64,000 nt of DNA from Deltaproteobacteria bacterium UBA1386 (GCA_002305765.1 DBQU01000076.1:89482-153481); one strand, 5' to 3'; numbered from the stretch's first letter, positions 16,582 to 26,322 are shown. Notes: generated by a model from the letters alone, not told the origin. Made by a program: numbers and translations.

Positions 16582-17889
16582 GTGGAGCTTTTTTCGGACG
16601 ACACGTCTTTCACAGGTAGGTCCCAAAAACCTCTCGCCGACAGGGTGCGCCCCAGGTCGCTCGACGATGTCGTCGGCCAGGAGCACCTACTCGGACAGGG
16701 AAAGCTCTTGAGGGTCCTCATCGAGAGAGGTGATGTCCCCTCCTTCATCTTCTGGGGGCCGAGCGGCGTCGGCAAGACCACCATCGGCTGGCTCATCGGC
16801 AGGATAATGAAGCTCCCCTACGTCTTTCTTTCCGCCGTCTCCATAGGCGTCAAGGAGGTCAAGGAGGTCATTCAAAAGGCCCGGAACCAGAGGATCATCC
16901 TCTTCGTCGATGAATTCCACCGCTTCAACAAGCTCCAGCAGGACACGTTCCTTCCCCATGTGGAGAACGGCACCATCGTCCTCATCGGCGCCACAACGGA
17001 AAACCCCTCCTTCGAGATCATCTCTCCCCTCCTGTCCCGCATGAGGGTCCTCACCCTGAAACCCCTCGTCACCACCGACCTCGTGAAGATCCTGACGAGG
17101 GCCCTGAACGATGACGAAGAACTCAAAAAGGGGAACATCTCCATCGACGCGCGGACGATAGAGGAGATCGCGTACCTCGCCGACGGCGACGCGCGACGCG
17201 CTCTGAATCTCCTGGAGGTGTGCTGGAAAATGGTCAGGGAAGGCTCTTCGCGAAACCCCGTCATCGATCACGACATAGTTCAGGAAGCCTACCAGAAGAA
17301 GACCGCCCGGTACGACAAGACGGGCGAGATGCACTACGACCTCATCAGCGCGCTCCACAAGAGCATGCGCGGCTCCGACGCCGACGCGTCCCTGTACTGG
17401 CTTGCCCGGATGATAGAAGGAGGCGAGGACCCCCTTTACATCATGCGCCGCCTCGTGCGCTTCGCCTCGGAGGATGTCGGCAATGCTGACCCTCACGCTC
17501 TCACGCTCACCATCAGCGCCACGGAGGCATTCAAGTTCATCGGCCCCCCCGAGGGTTATCTGGCCCTCGCGCAGGCGGCCGTGTACCTGTCTCTCTGCGA
17601 AAAGAGCAACGCCGTCTACACCGCGTATGGTCAGGCGGCACGGGACGCCCGGGACCTCCCGGAATACCCCGTCCCCATGCATATCCGCAACGCGCCGACG
17701 AAACTCATGAACGAACTGGGCTACGGCGAAGGCTACCTCTACCCCCACGACTACCCCGGAGCCGTCGTCAAGCAGACCTACCTCCCCGAAGAACTCCTGG
17801 GCAAACGCTACTACCACCCCACCGACAGAGGCGACGAACGCCACCTCAAGGCGTTCATGGAAAAAGTCCGCGATTACCACAAGAAGTAA
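16582..17889 (+). CDS. rarA: Replication-associated recombination ATPase RarA (MgsA)
   Basis: The 435-aa AAA+ protein has the RarA features DRVRPRSLDDVVGQEHLLG, Walker A GPSGVGKTT, Walker B LFVDEFHRFNK, sensor 1 IGATTENPSFEI and the C-terminal domain with PVPMHIRNAPTKLM...GYLYPHDYPG. RarA acts at stalled forks and is related to clamp-loader ATPases. A GTG at 16582 is taken as start because AGGACAG precedes it at normal spacing and the homology begins soon after; the frame is open upstream but unlike the family. The Walker B has Phe where many relatives have Ile (DEIHRF), which is not disruptive. Confidence 0.93.
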   Translation: MELFSDDTSFTGRSQKPLADRVRPRSLDDVVGQEHLLGQGKLLRVLIERGDVPSFIFWGPSGVGKTTIGWLIGRIMKLPYVFLSAVSIGVKEVKEVIQKARNQRIILFVDEFHRFNKLQQDTFLPHVENGTIVLIGATTENPSFEIISPLLSRMRVLTLKPLVTTDLVKILTRALNDDEELKKGNISIDARTIEEIAYLADGDARRALNLLEVCWKMVREGSSRNPVIDHDIVQEAYQKKTARYDKTGEMHYDLISALHKSMRGSDADASLYWLARMIEGGEDPLYIMRRLVRFASEDVGNADPHALTLTISATEAFKFIGPPEGYLALAQAAVYLSLCEKSNAVYTAYGQAARDARDLPEYPVPMHIRNAPTKLMNELGYGEGYLYPHDYPGAVVKQTYLPEELLGKRYYHPTDRGDERHLKAFMEKVRDYHKK

Positions 17890-17995
17890 AGGGCAGTCGC
17901 TTGAGAGTAAAGAACCAAAAGACCTCTTTCTTTAAGAGAGAATGCCTTTGCCTTTAACCCTCAAGCGATTCAAGCTATTCAAGCGACTCAAGCCG
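17890..17995. repeat. Small inverted element with CTCAAGCGA units
   Basis: GTCGCTTGAG (17896-17905) is matched by the inverted 9-bp-period array CTCAAGCGATTCAAGCTATTCAAGCGACTCAAGC (17961-17994), which is much longer than the left side. A CTCTTTCTTTAAGAGAG hairpin (17922-17938) lies between. A perfect palindrome GCGGTTGCAACCGC follows at 18009-18022. Confidence 0.7.
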
Positions 17996-18053
17996 CCTTT
18001 AACCCCTTGCGGTTGCAACCGCCTTTCGGTTTGGGTTATCATGTTCCTTCATC

Positions 18054-19019
18054 ATGGAGATATCGGAAAATAATTTCATTAAGGGCATTCGAAAGTTCTC
18101 CCGAAAAAGTAATAGTGTCATACGGGGTATCGGTGACGACGGTGCCGTCGCGGAGCTTGGCGCCGGCCAGTACGTCTTCGTGCAGGATGCCATGGCGGAG
18201 CATGTCCACTTCGAGTTCTCTTTCATGGACCCTTACTACGTGGGCAAGAAGGCCCTTTACTCGAATATATCGGACGTCCTGGCAATGGGGGCGCAGCCGG
18301 TATTCTATCTCGTGACCGTGGGAATACCCGCCGGGATCTCCTCGGGGCAAATGGAAAGGATGTACCGCGGAATGAACAGGGTCGCCCGGGAATTCGGCGT
18401 CACCCTCCTCGGGGGAGACACGGTCGCCACGGCGAAGGACCTCTTCATCGATATCTCCGTGACCGGGAAGCTGGCCGGGGCGCGATACTTCGGCAGGGAC
18501 AAGGCGAGAAGGGGAGATCTTATCGCCGTCACGGGAAAGCTCGGAGAGGCAGCACTGGGCCTCAAAGTCCTCAAGGAAGGGGGGGACGCGACGGGTATGA
18601 AGAACTGCGTCCGGCGTTTCCTTAGCCCGGCTCCGCCTTACGGCTTGTGGAAGGAGATCGTGAAAGATGATATAACTGATGTGATGATGGATGTGAGCGA
18701 TGGACTCATCCTGGACCTTTCCAGGATGATGGACGAAAGCAGGAAACAGGCCCGCATCCATTGGGAAAAGGTTCCCATGCCCCGCCCACTCAGGCAGAGG
18801 GGGCTCGAAGAGCTCGCCTTCGGCGGCGGGGAGGATTACCAGCTTCTCTTCACGTTCCCCCGGGAGAAACTTCCCGTCGTAGCGGCAATGATCGACAAAG
18901 GCAGGGCCGTCACCATCATCGGAGAGGTCGTGTCGGGCAGGGGAGTCAGGGTCTACAGGCACGGTTCGGAAGTCACGAGCCCCCCGGGGGGCTACGATCA
19001 TTTTGGGGGCAGGTTGTGA
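18054..19019 (+). CDS. thiL: Thiamine-monophosphate kinase
   Basis: The 321-aa enzyme phosphorylates thiamine monophosphate to thiamine diphosphate with ATP. It shows the AIRS/PurM-fold landmarks of ThiL: IGDDGAV near residue 25, the metal-binding stretch NISDVLAMGAQP, LLGGDTV, DVSDGL and FGGGEDYQLLF near the C-terminus. The length is normal. No clear Shine-Dalgarno precedes the ATG (TTCATCATG). The downstream nuclease gene starts with GTG overlapping its stop (GTGA), so the two are co-translated. No other thiamine genes are nearby. Confidence 0.93.
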   Translation: MEISENNFIKGIRKFSRKSNSVIRGIGDDGAVAELGAGQYVFVQDAMAEHVHFEFSFMDPYYVGKKALYSNISDVLAMGAQPVFYLVTVGIPAGISSGQMERMYRGMNRVAREFGVTLLGGDTVATAKDLFIDISVTGKLAGARYFGRDKARRGDLIAVTGKLGEAALGLKVLKEGGDATGMKNCVRRFLSPAPPYGLWKEIVKDDITDVMMDVSDGLILDLSRMMDESRKQARIHWEKVPMPRPLRQRGLEELAFGGGEDYQLLFTFPREKLPVVAAMIDKGRAVTIIGEVVSGRGVRVYRHGSEVTSPPGGYDHFGGRL

Positions 19020-19969
19020 GCAAGAAGACGTTTGTGCGGGACATAACAGGTAGTCAGAAGGAGGTCAACGATCTCTTCGTCGTCACGAAGAAGGGTACCT
19101 ACACCTCACGGGAGAACAAGAAATACATGATGATAGGCCTCAAGGACGCGACGGGTTCCATCGACGGCAGGATCTGGGAAGCTGTCGACGAACTGGAAGG
19201 CCTCTTCGAGAGGGGCGACATCGTCTCCGTTCAATCAAAGGTCAAGGACTACCAGAACAAGCTGCAGCTGCATATCACCAACATCAGGAAGCTCGATGCC
19301 GATCTGGCTGTGGATGACATTGACCACTTCTATCCCGCGGGCGACAGGGACAGGGAGTCCCTGGAGAAGGAGTACGGTGAGATCGTCAGGGCAATGGGGA
19401 ATCCCTGGCTCACGAAGCTCCTCGCTGCCTTCCATGAAGACGTGCAACTGAGAAAGAGGTTCTTTTCCTATCCCGCCTCGACCACCGTACACCACGTGTA
19501 TGTCGGGGGTCTGCTCGATCACTCCCTCTGCATGGCACGGATGGGCATGGCCGCCGTCTCCATCATCGGAGGGGACCGGGACATAGTGATCGCCGGTTCC
19601 ATCCTCCACGATATCGGAAAGACACAGGAACTGGACATAACACGGGGTTTCAGGTTCACCGACCGGGGCAGGCTGCTCGGCCACATCACCCTCGGCGTCA
19701 TGATCCTCGAAGACCTGATCCGCCGCGTTGACGGATTCCCGAAGGAGCTGACGGATATTCTCACCCACATCGTCGTCAGCCACCATGGTCTCGAAGAATG
19801 GGGGTCCCCCAAGAAGCCCATGTTCCCCGAGGCCATCATCGTTCACCATCTGGACAATCTGGACTCCAAGGTGAAGGGTGTAAGAGAGCACATGAAGGAC
19901 AACATGGCGGACGAACGCTGGAGCGACTACCACCGGCTTTACGAGGCGAAATACTACAAGATAGACTGA
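19016..19969 (+). CDS. YhaM-like 3'-5' exoribonuclease (OB fold plus HD domain)
   Basis: The 317-aa protein has an N-terminal OB-fold nucleic-acid-binding domain (residues 20-95, with KKYMMIGLKDATGSIDGRIW) and a C-terminal HD metal-dependent domain with TTVHHVYVGGLLDHSLCM and GSILHDIGKTQEL. This is the architecture of YhaM/CBF1, a manganese-dependent 3'-5' exonuclease acting on RNA and DNA. The GTG start at 19016 overlaps the thiL stop and has GGGGGCAGG upstream. An in-frame opening far upstream lies inside thiL and is not used. It is followed 15 bp later by rsmE. Confidence 0.87.
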   Translation: MSKKTFVRDITGSQKEVNDLFVVTKKGTYTSRENKKYMMIGLKDATGSIDGRIWEAVDELEGLFERGDIVSVQSKVKDYQNKLQLHITNIRKLDADLAVDDIDHFYPAGDRDRESLEKEYGEIVRAMGNPWLTKLLAAFHEDVQLRKRFFSYPASTTVHHVYVGGLLDHSLCMARMGMAAVSIIGGDRDIVIAGSILHDIGKTQELDITRGFRFTDRGRLLGHITLGVMILEDLIRRVDGFPKELTDILTHIVVSHHGLEEWGSPKKPMFPEAIIVHHLDNLDSKVKGVREHMKDNMADERWSDYHRLYEAKYYKID

Positions 19970-19984
19970 GAGTCAGAAACACTC

Positions 19985-20758
19985 ATGGAAATCAGAAGAG
20001 TCTTTGTCGACAAGCTGAAGATCAAGAACGGCATGGTCCTCCTGACGGGGCCCATGTACAAGTACATCATCGGGGTCCTCAGGAAGCGCCCCGGGGACAG
20101 GGTCGACCTCATCGATGGAAAGGGTTACCTCTACCGCTCCACCATCCAGAGCGTCAAGGGAAAGGACCTCTACCTCCAGGTGCTCGATGTGGTGCACAAC
20201 CCTGAAGAGAAGAGGCCGAAGGTCACCCTCTGCGTAAGCCCCATCAAGGGGCCCCGGATGGACTGGCTCATCGAGAAGGCTACGGAACTCGGGGCCGAAA
20301 AGATCGTTCCCACCATCTTCAGGAGAACGGTGGTGAGGTTCACGGACCAGGGCGGGGAGAAGATCGAACGGTGGAGAAGGATCACTGTCGAGGCCTCCCG
20401 CCAGTCGGGACGGTTCGCCATCCCGGAGATAACGGAGCCGACACCGCTTCGGGGCGTCGTCGATCTTATAGGGGATGCCAGGAAACGGGTCGTCCTCTAC
20501 GAAAGAGAGAAACACGTCACCCTCAAAGACGTCTTCGGTTCAAAAGGAGGAGACGCGACCTGCGTCGTCATAGGGCCCGAGGGGGGGATCGAAGAGGCGG
20601 AGATCGAGTGGCTCAAGGAGAACGGCTTCATCACATGCACCCTGGGGGAGAACATATTCCGGACGGAGACGACGCCGCTCGTCGTCCTGTCGGTGATCCT
20701 CTACGAATATGGCCGCTCAGGCAGCGAAAACCGGGGAGCCGATACCGGTGCTCAATAA
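19985..20758 (+). CDS. rsmE: 16S rRNA m3U1498 methyltransferase RsmE
   Basis: The 257-aa SPOUT-class enzyme methylates U1498 of 16S rRNA using SAM. Visible features are the N-terminal PUA-like part, KGPRMDWLIEKATELGAEKIVP, EASRQSGR, and the trefoil-knot SAM site IGPEGGIEEAEIEWL with LGENIFRTETTPLVVLS. The family's usual SERS is RRTVVRF here. It sits in a row with thiL and the YhaM-like gene. The C-terminal 15 residues (SGSENRGADTGAQ) are low in conservation and overlap the upstream open part of the next frame. Confidence 0.93.
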   Translation: MEIRRVFVDKLKIKNGMVLLTGPMYKYIIGVLRKRPGDRVDLIDGKGYLYRSTIQSVKGKDLYLQVLDVVHNPEEKRPKVTLCVSPIKGPRMDWLIEKATELGAEKIVPTIFRRTVVRFTDQGGEKIERWRRITVEASRQSGRFAIPEITEPTPLRGVVDLIGDARKRVVLYEREKHVTLKDVFGSKGGDATCVVIGPEGGIEEAEIEWLKENGFITCTLGENIFRTETTPLVVLSVILYEYGRSGSENRGADTGAQ

Positions 20759-20792
20759 CAAGGTCCGGCAAAAGGGGAGGTGCGCTAGGTAT

Positions 20793-21428
20793 ATGGACAT
20801 GAAGGGCAAGGTCGGTTGCGGGTGTCTCATCGGCATCCTTGTAGTGATAATGATAGTTGCGGGCGTGTCGCTGCACCCCGTCAGCCTCCGGTTCGTGGGG
20901 AAGAGCTTCCGGTATGAGGACAAGATAGTCCCTGCCGATGCCATCTTTGTGCCGAGATTTGGGGAAGACCACAATGGGGAGCTCTACGTCGAGGCCTTCA
21001 GGGAATACTTCTCGGGGAATGGAAAGGTCGTCTATATCGAGAACGACAAGGTCCTGGGGACGGACATATACAATCTCGTGTCCCGGTTGGCAAAGTCCCG
21101 GGGCATCAAGGAAAACGTGACAAAGCCTCTCTATGCCGAGGACATGGAAGACGGGAAGACGGCCTTCTTCAAGCAGAAGTTGAAGGAGGCCGGCCTCAGG
21201 AAAGTGATCGTCGTAGTCCCGGAATACGCGTCGAGACGATACCACAACATGTATGATCCCACCCGGGACGGGAGCGCGGTCCTTTACATGATCAAACCCG
21301 CGAAGGTCAGCTATTTCAGGGCGGACAGATGGTGGCGGGATGAACTGTCGCGATCGCTCATGGCCCATGAGTTCTACGCCTCTCTCCTCTACTATTATTC
21401 CATCCTCCGGAAAGAAAAGGCCCGATAG
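20793..21428 (+). CDS. DUF218/YdcF-like membrane-anchored protein
   Basis: The 211-aa protein has one N-terminal helix (about residues 7-27, with Cys in GCGCLIGI) and an extracytoplasmic domain. Its order of motifs resembles the DUF218 (SanA/YdcF/ElyC) fold: ADAIFVPR at the first strand, a short helix before LYAEDMEDGKTAF, then VIVVVPEYASRRYHNMY and a final RADRWWRDELSRSLMAHEFYASLLYYY. Members have roles in envelope polysaccharide metabolism, but functions are poorly known. The start at 20793 is one of two close ATGs (the other is 20799). The resemblance is by pattern only, so the family is a tentative call. Confidence 0.6.
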   Translation: MDMKGKVGCGCLIGILVVIMIVAGVSLHPVSLRFVGKSFRYEDKIVPADAIFVPRFGEDHNGELYVEAFREYFSGNGKVVYIENDKVLGTDIYNLVSRLAKSRGIKENVTKPLYAEDMEDGKTAFFKQKLKEAGLRKVIVVVPEYASRRYHNMYDPTRDGSAVLYMIKPAKVSYFRADRWWRDELSRSLMAHEFYASLLYYYSILRKEKAR

Positions 21429-21490
21429 GCCTCATCGCCGGTACCCGGCCACGGGTTCCGGTGGCTGGACGGACAAGGACAGGTGTTCCC

Positions 21491-22534
21491 ATGGATGAAC
21501 GACGCGCCCTCATCGCACTATCCCGGGTAAAGGGTTTGAGCCGCCTGGCGAAACGCAGGATCTGCGATTCGTACCCCGACATCACCCGGCTTTTCCGACC
21601 CGGCCCGGCGTCGGCCTCCGCCGGCATCGCCACGCGTTTCGGGGACTGGCAAAGGATCGACAGGGACCTCACGCTTCTCGACACGATAGGTGCCCGGGTC
21701 CTCACCATACGTGACGACGGGTACCCGAAGGCTTTGCGGCACATACCCGACGCCCCCATCGTCCTGTATGCCCGGGGTTCTCTCGTGCCGGGGGACAGGG
21801 CGCTTGCCGTCGTCGGCTCCCGAAAGGCCTCGTCCGAGGGTATGGGTCTCGCCGGGAGGATCGCTGAGACCCTCTCGCTCGCCGGGATAACGATCGTGAG
21901 CGGCCTTGCCCGCGGCATCGACACGGCGGCGCACACGCGGGCCCTGATGGGACCGTCAGGGACGATAGCCGTCCTGGGATGCGGAATAGATCTCTGTTAT
22001 CCCCCCGAGAATGGGAAACTCTTTGAGAGGATCGGCAGGGAGGGACTCGTCGTGACGGAGTACGCACCCGGAGAGGAACCCCTGCCCTATCATTTCCCGG
22101 AACGCAACCGCATCATCGCCGGGCTCGCGCGGGGAGTGCTGGTCATCGAGGCGACGGCCAGGAGCGGCTCCCTCATCACCGCGAGGTTGGCCCTTGAATA
22201 CGGCAGGGAGGTGATGGCTATCCCCGGAAGCGTTCTGAGGAACGAGCACGCCGGTTCCAACAGGCTCATCAAGGAGGGGGCGAGGCTGATCGACTCCGTT
22301 GAAGACATCCTCACAACCTGCTTTCCCGACGTCTGTCCGCCGGAACGGGAACGCGTTGAACTGGACAACCGTGAAGACAGGATATATTCTCTCATAGGAT
22401 TTGAAAAAGTGCACGCAGATGAGGTAATAGAAAGAAGCGGCATGGAAACCAGGGACGTCATGGCCGCCCTCACCCGGTTGACCATGAAGAACGTCGTGGC
22501 CGAGGTGGCGGGGGGCTTCTTCATACGAAGATAA
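21491..22534 (+). CDS. dprA: DNA-processing protein DprA
   Basis: The 347-aa protein protects incoming single-stranded DNA and loads RecA during transformation and recombination. It has an N-terminal helix-hairpin-helix region (KGLSRLAKRRI), the Rossmann core with VVGSRKAS, SGLARGIDTAAH, VLGCGIDLCYP, FPERNRIIAGLA, EATARSGSLITARLALEYGR and PGSVLRNEHAGSNRLIKEGA, and a C-terminal winged helix. An upstream GTG at 21461 lacks a ribosome-binding site, so the ATG is preferred. topA follows, an arrangement seen in many bacteria, and the two probably share a transcript. Confidence 0.93.
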   Translation: MDERRALIALSRVKGLSRLAKRRICDSYPDITRLFRPGPASASAGIATRFGDWQRIDRDLTLLDTIGARVLTIRDDGYPKALRHIPDAPIVLYARGSLVPGDRALAVVGSRKASSEGMGLAGRIAETLSLAGITIVSGLARGIDTAAHTRALMGPSGTIAVLGCGIDLCYPPENGKLFERIGREGLVVTEYAPGEEPLPYHFPERNRIIAGLARGVLVIEATARSGSLITARLALEYGREVMAIPGSVLRNEHAGSNRLIKEGARLIDSVEDILTTCFPDVCPPERERVELDNREDRIYSLIGFEKVHADEVIERSGMETRDVMAALTRLTMKNVVAEVAGGFFIRR

Positions 22535-22588
22535 GGGTCCGCTGATCCCCCGGAGGAACGGGGGGTTTAAGAATATAAGGAGACATGG

Positions 22589-24832
22589 ATGGGAAAGTCG
22601 CTTGTCGTTGTTGAGTCGCCGACAAAGATGAAGACGCTGTCGAAGTACCTGGGAAAGGATTACGTCATCAAGGCGACGTACGGCCATATCAAGGACCTTC
22701 CGAAAAGCACCCTGGGCGTCGATGTGGAGGAAGGGTTCAAGCCTCACTTTCACGTTCTGAAGGGCAAGTCCAAGGTGGTCGACGAGATAAAAAAGGCGGG
22801 TAAGGAGGCGGAAAGGATCCTGATCGGGTCCGACCCCGACCGCGAAGGGGAAGCCATAGCCTTCCATGTTGCCGAGGTCATCGGGAATGACGACCGCATC
22901 GAACGGGTCCTCTTCCATGAGATAACGAAGAAGGGGGTCCTCGACGCCATGGGGTCGCCCATCAAACTCGACCCGGCCAAGTACAATGCCCAGAAGGCAC
23001 GGCGGATCCTCGACCGGCTGGTGGGCTACAAGATAAGTCCGCTCCTGTGGGAGCGGGTCAGCTACGGTCTTTCAGCCGGACGGGTCCAATCGGTGGCCCT
23101 GCGCCTCGTCTGCGAAAGGGAAGCCGAGATCGAAAGTTTCCAAAAGGAGGAGTACTGGGTCATCGATGTCGTCCTTGAACTCCCCTCGGGAGAGACGTTC
23201 ACCGCGACGCTGGAACGAAAGGCCGTCGACGGCTCGAGGGCTTCCGATGACGCGAAGGGGGCCGGAAAATTCAAGATAACATCCGAAGATGAGGCCGCCG
23301 CCGTCAAGGCCGATATCGCGGGAAAGGAATTCATCGTGACAAAGGTGGAGACAAAGGAGAAGAACATCTCGCCCCAGCCCTCCTTCATCACGAGCAGGCT
23401 CCAGCAGGAGGCTTCCCGGGTGCTTCGCCTCTCGCCGAAGCGCACCATGATGCTCGCCCAAAGGCTCTACGAAGGGATCGACATGGGCGAGGAAGGCCCT
23501 GTGGGGCTCATCACGTACATGAGGACGGACTCGGTAAGGGTCTCCATGGAGGCAATAGCCGAGGCACGGGAGTTCATCGGGAAGGGGTTCTCCAAACCTT
23601 ATCTGCCGGAGAAACCGAACTTCTTCAAGAACAGGAAGACGGCCCAGGACGCCCATGAGGCTATCCGGCCCACATCGGTCTTCTTCACCCCCGAGAAGGT
23701 GAAACCCTATCTCGACAAGGAACTCTTCGCCCTCTACGACCTCATCTGGAAGCGCTTTGTTTCCTCCCAGATGACCCGGAAAAAGGTGGAAACAAAGACG
23801 GTGGACGTCACGGCTGGTGATTATGTCTTCGTCGCCAGGGGCACAACGGTGCTCTTCGACGGCTTCACGAAGATATACGAAGAGGTCGGCGAGGACGAGG
23901 AGACCGTGGCCATTCTTCCCGAGGTCAGGAAAGGGCAGAAGACGGTGCTCAAAGACACGGCCATGGAACAGCGTTTCACGAATCCTCCCCCCCGTTATTC
24001 CGAGGCAACCCTTATCAGGACCCTGGAGGGGAAAGGGATCGGAAGACCATCCACATACGCCACAATCGTCAGCACGGTCCAGGACCGTGATTACGTGAGA
24101 AAGGAAAAGGGCAGGCTCACGCCCACGCCCCTTGGCAGAACCGTCAACGGGCTCCTGTCCGAGTTCTTCCCCACCGTTCTCGACGTGGGTTTCACGGCCA
24201 AAATGGAGGTCCGTCTCGATGAGATCGAGGACGGCAAGAAGGACTGGATAAAGTCCCTGGAGAAGTTCAACACCTCCTTCGAGGGTGAGCTCCAGAGCGC
24301 CCAGAAACAGATGAGGAGCCTCAAGAAGGAGGAAAAGGAAACCGACATCGAATGCGACAAATGCGGCAGGAAGATGCTGCTGCGTTGGGGAAAGAGCGGC
24401 GAGTACCTGGTCTGTTCCGGGAGACCGGAGTGCAAGAACAAGAAGAACGTCAAGGTCGAAACCGACGGCAAGATAGCCATAGTCGAGAGCGAGGCAAAGG
24501 GGGTATGCCCCAAATGCGGCGGGAAGCTGGTGGAGAAGAAGGGCAGGTTCGGCCGTTTCCTCGCCTGCAGCAACTACCCCGAATGCAAGCACACGGAGGC
24601 ATTCTCGCTGGGATTCGCGTGCCCCCTGGAAGGGTGCCCCGGCAAGCTGGTCGAAAAGACGTCGAAAATGAAGAAGAGGTTCATCAGCTGCTCGGAATAT
24701 CCCCGGTGCTCTTTTGCCACGAACAAGGAGCCGACGGAGGGTGAATGCCCCTCCTGCGGCGCCCCGACCCTGTTCTCCTTCAAGAAGGGTCTCTTTTGTC
24801 TTCGCAAGGATTGCGGATGGACATCACGGTAA
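22589..24832 (+). CDS. topA: DNA topoisomerase I
   Basis: The 747-aa type IA enzyme relaxes negative supercoils. It has the TOPRIM domain (LVVVESPTKMKTL, DPDREGEAIAFH), the active-site tyrosine Tyr310 in GLITYMRTDSVRVS, and EAIRPTS. The C-terminus carries zinc ribbons with CxxC pairs: CDKCGRK, CPKCGGK, CPLEGCPGK and CPSCGAP, each paired with a later Cys-x4/5-Cys or Cys-x5-Cys. The ATG has AAGGAG 8 bp upstream. Its last 16 bases overlap the start of trmFO. Order dprA-topA-trmFO is a classic conserved block. Confidence 0.97.
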   Translation: MGKSLVVVESPTKMKTLSKYLGKDYVIKATYGHIKDLPKSTLGVDVEEGFKPHFHVLKGKSKVVDEIKKAGKEAERILIGSDPDREGEAIAFHVAEVIGNDDRIERVLFHEITKKGVLDAMGSPIKLDPAKYNAQKARRILDRLVGYKISPLLWERVSYGLSAGRVQSVALRLVCEREAEIESFQKEEYWVIDVVLELPSGETFTATLERKAVDGSRASDDAKGAGKFKITSEDEAAAVKADIAGKEFIVTKVETKEKNISPQPSFITSRLQQEASRVLRLSPKRTMMLAQRLYEGIDMGEEGPVGLITYMRTDSVRVSMEAIAEAREFIGKGFSKPYLPEKPNFFKNRKTAQDAHEAIRPTSVFFTPEKVKPYLDKELFALYDLIWKRFVSSQMTRKKVETKTVDVTAGDYVFVARGTTVLFDGFTKIYEEVGEDEETVAILPEVRKGQKTVLKDTAMEQRFTNPPPRYSEATLIRTLEGKGIGRPSTYATIVSTVQDRDYVRKEKGRLTPTPLGRTVNGLLSEFFPTVLDVGFTAKMEVRLDEIEDGKKDWIKSLEKFNTSFEGELQSAQKQMRSLKKEEKETDIECDKCGRKMLLRWGKSGEYLVCSGRPECKNKKNVKVETDGKIAIVESEAKGVCPKCGGKLVEKKGRFGRFLACSNYPECKHTEAFSLGFACPLEGCPGKLVEKTSKMKKRFISCSEYPRCSFATNKEPTEGECPSCGAPTLFSFKKGLFCLRKDCGWTSR

Positions 24833-26103
24833 TCGGGGGCGGCCTCGCGGGTGTCGAGGCCGCGCACCAGATCACCCGGATGGGGGGACAGGCAACTCTT
24901 CTTGAGATGCGCCCCGGCGCCGGCACGCCCGCCCACCGGACCTCACACCTGGCGGAGCTCGTCTGCAGCAACTCCCTCAAGTCCCTGGACCTCCACAACG
25001 CCCACGGGCTCCTCAAGGAAGAGCTGCGCCGGATGGGTTCCGTCATCATGGACGCAGCAGACGGCACGGCCATACCCGGCGGCAAGGCGCTCGTCGTCGA
25101 CAGGGACCGGTTCGCCGCACGGCTCACGCAGACTGTCGAGAACGATCCCGGTATCCGGCTCGTCCGCGAAGAGGCGCTTCGGATACCGGAAGAAGGCATC
25201 GTGGTCGTCGCGTCGGGTCCGCTGACAAGCGAGGCCCTCGCCGAGGAACTGAGAGCGCTTACGGGCGCGGACAACCTCGCGTTCTTCGACGCCATATCCC
25301 CCATAGTCGACGCCGCCAGCATCGATCACGGCAAGGCCTTCTACGCGTCCCGCTACATGAAGGGCGAAGCAGGGGACTATCTCAACTGCCCCCTCACGAG
25401 AGAGGAATACGACCTCTTCCACGAGGCCCTTGTGAGCGCCGAAAGGGTCGATCTCAGGGAATTCGAGAAGACGTCCTATTTCGAGGGTTGTCTTCCCGTG
25501 GAGGTCCTCGCGGAGCGGGGCAGGAAAACACTCGCCTTCGGGCCCATGAAACCCGTGGGACTTACGGACCCACGCGACGGAAAACGTCCCTACGCCGTGG
25601 TGCAGCTCAGAAAGGAGAACGCCTCGGGGACCATGCTCAACCTCGTCGGTTTTCAGACGAAGATGAAGTACGCCGAGCAGGAGCGGGTCTTCAGGATGAT
25701 ACCCGCCCTGAAGAACGCCGTTTTTCTCCGATACGGCAGCATCCACCGGAACACCTACATCAACGCCCCCCTGTGCCTGAACGACAGGCTCGAGCTCAAG
25801 GCCGACCGGCGGGTCCTCTTCGCCGGGCAGATAACAGGGGTCGAGGGGTACATGGAATCGACGGCAATGGGCCTAGCCGCGGGCATCTCCGCGTTCATGT
25901 CCGCGACGGGCAGGGAATTTTGCCCCCCGCCTCCGGTTACATGCATCGGCGCCCTCATCCGCTACCTCACCACCGAGAACAGGAACTTCCAGCCCATGAA
26001 CATAAACTTCGGCCTTATCGAGGGCTATTCGAAAAAGAACAAAGAGGCAACGGTCGACAGGGCGCTGCAGGAAATAGAGAAATGGAAAAATAGTTTTAAG
26101 TGA
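24817..26103 (+). CDS. trmFO: Folate/FAD-dependent tRNA m5U54 methyltransferase TrmFO
   Basis: The 428-aa flavoprotein methylates U54 of tRNA using methylene-tetrahydrofolate. It shows the FAD motif VIGGGLAGVEAAHQ at the N-terminus, LLEMRP, HLAELVCSNSL, YFEGCLPVEVLAERG, FGPMKPVGL, and LFAGQITGVEGYMES near the end. The ATG at 24817 lies inside topA with AAGGATTG upstream. The final residues and the stop (NSFK then TGA) are encoded by the first bases of a GTTTTAA heptad array, which suggests the array has grown into or been placed at the gene's end. Confidence 0.96.
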   Translation: MDITVIGGGLAGVEAAHQITRMGGQATLLEMRPGAGTPAHRTSHLAELVCSNSLKSLDLHNAHGLLKEELRRMGSVIMDAADGTAIPGGKALVVDRDRFAARLTQTVENDPGIRLVREEALRIPEEGIVVVASGPLTSEALAEELRALTGADNLAFFDAISPIVDAASIDHGKAFYASRYMKGEAGDYLNCPLTREEYDLFHEALVSAERVDLREFEKTSYFEGCLPVEVLAERGRKTLAFGPMKPVGLTDPRDGKRPYAVVQLRKENASGTMLNLVGFQTKMKYAEQERVFRMIPALKNAVFLRYGSIHRNTYINAPLCLNDRLELKADRRVLFAGQITGVEGYMESTAMGLAAGISAFMSATGREFCPPPPVTCIGALIRYLTTENRNFQPMNINFGLIEGYSKKNKEATVDRALQEIEKWKNSFK

Positions 26104-26305
26104 TAAAAACAGTTTTAAGTTTTAGGTTTTAAGTGTTAAGTTAAGAAAAACAGTTTTAAGTGAGAAGAACGGTTTTAAGTTTTAAGTAAAAGACTGAAAA
26201 GAAAGAGACGAGATAGCGGAGTGCTCCGGCATTACTCTCACCGCATAAAGGAACCGATTCTCCCTGCCTTTAACTTAAAACCTAAAACTTAACACCTAAA
26301 ACGGT
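26092..26305. repeat. Heptad inverted-array element overlapping the trmFO 3' end
   Basis: The left side (26092-26190) has three GTTTTAAG blocks (26093, 26112, 26153-26190), with the first one inside trmFO and containing its stop. The right side (26272-26301) is an inverted GTTTTAGGTGTTAAG... array ending AAAACGG. The spacer begins AAAAGAC and contains the dyad CGGAGTGCTCCG (26218-26229). It lies between co-directional trmFO and bioB. Confidence 0.88.
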
Positions 26306-26322
26306 CTCTGATAGGAGCTATT

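Noticed and set aside
23072..24592. 506-aa frame opposite topA
   Set aside because: Same reason: antisense shadow of a certain gene.
26225..26320. BirA operator before bioB
   Set aside because: No convincing palindromic BirA-like site could be read; only the heptad arm lies there.
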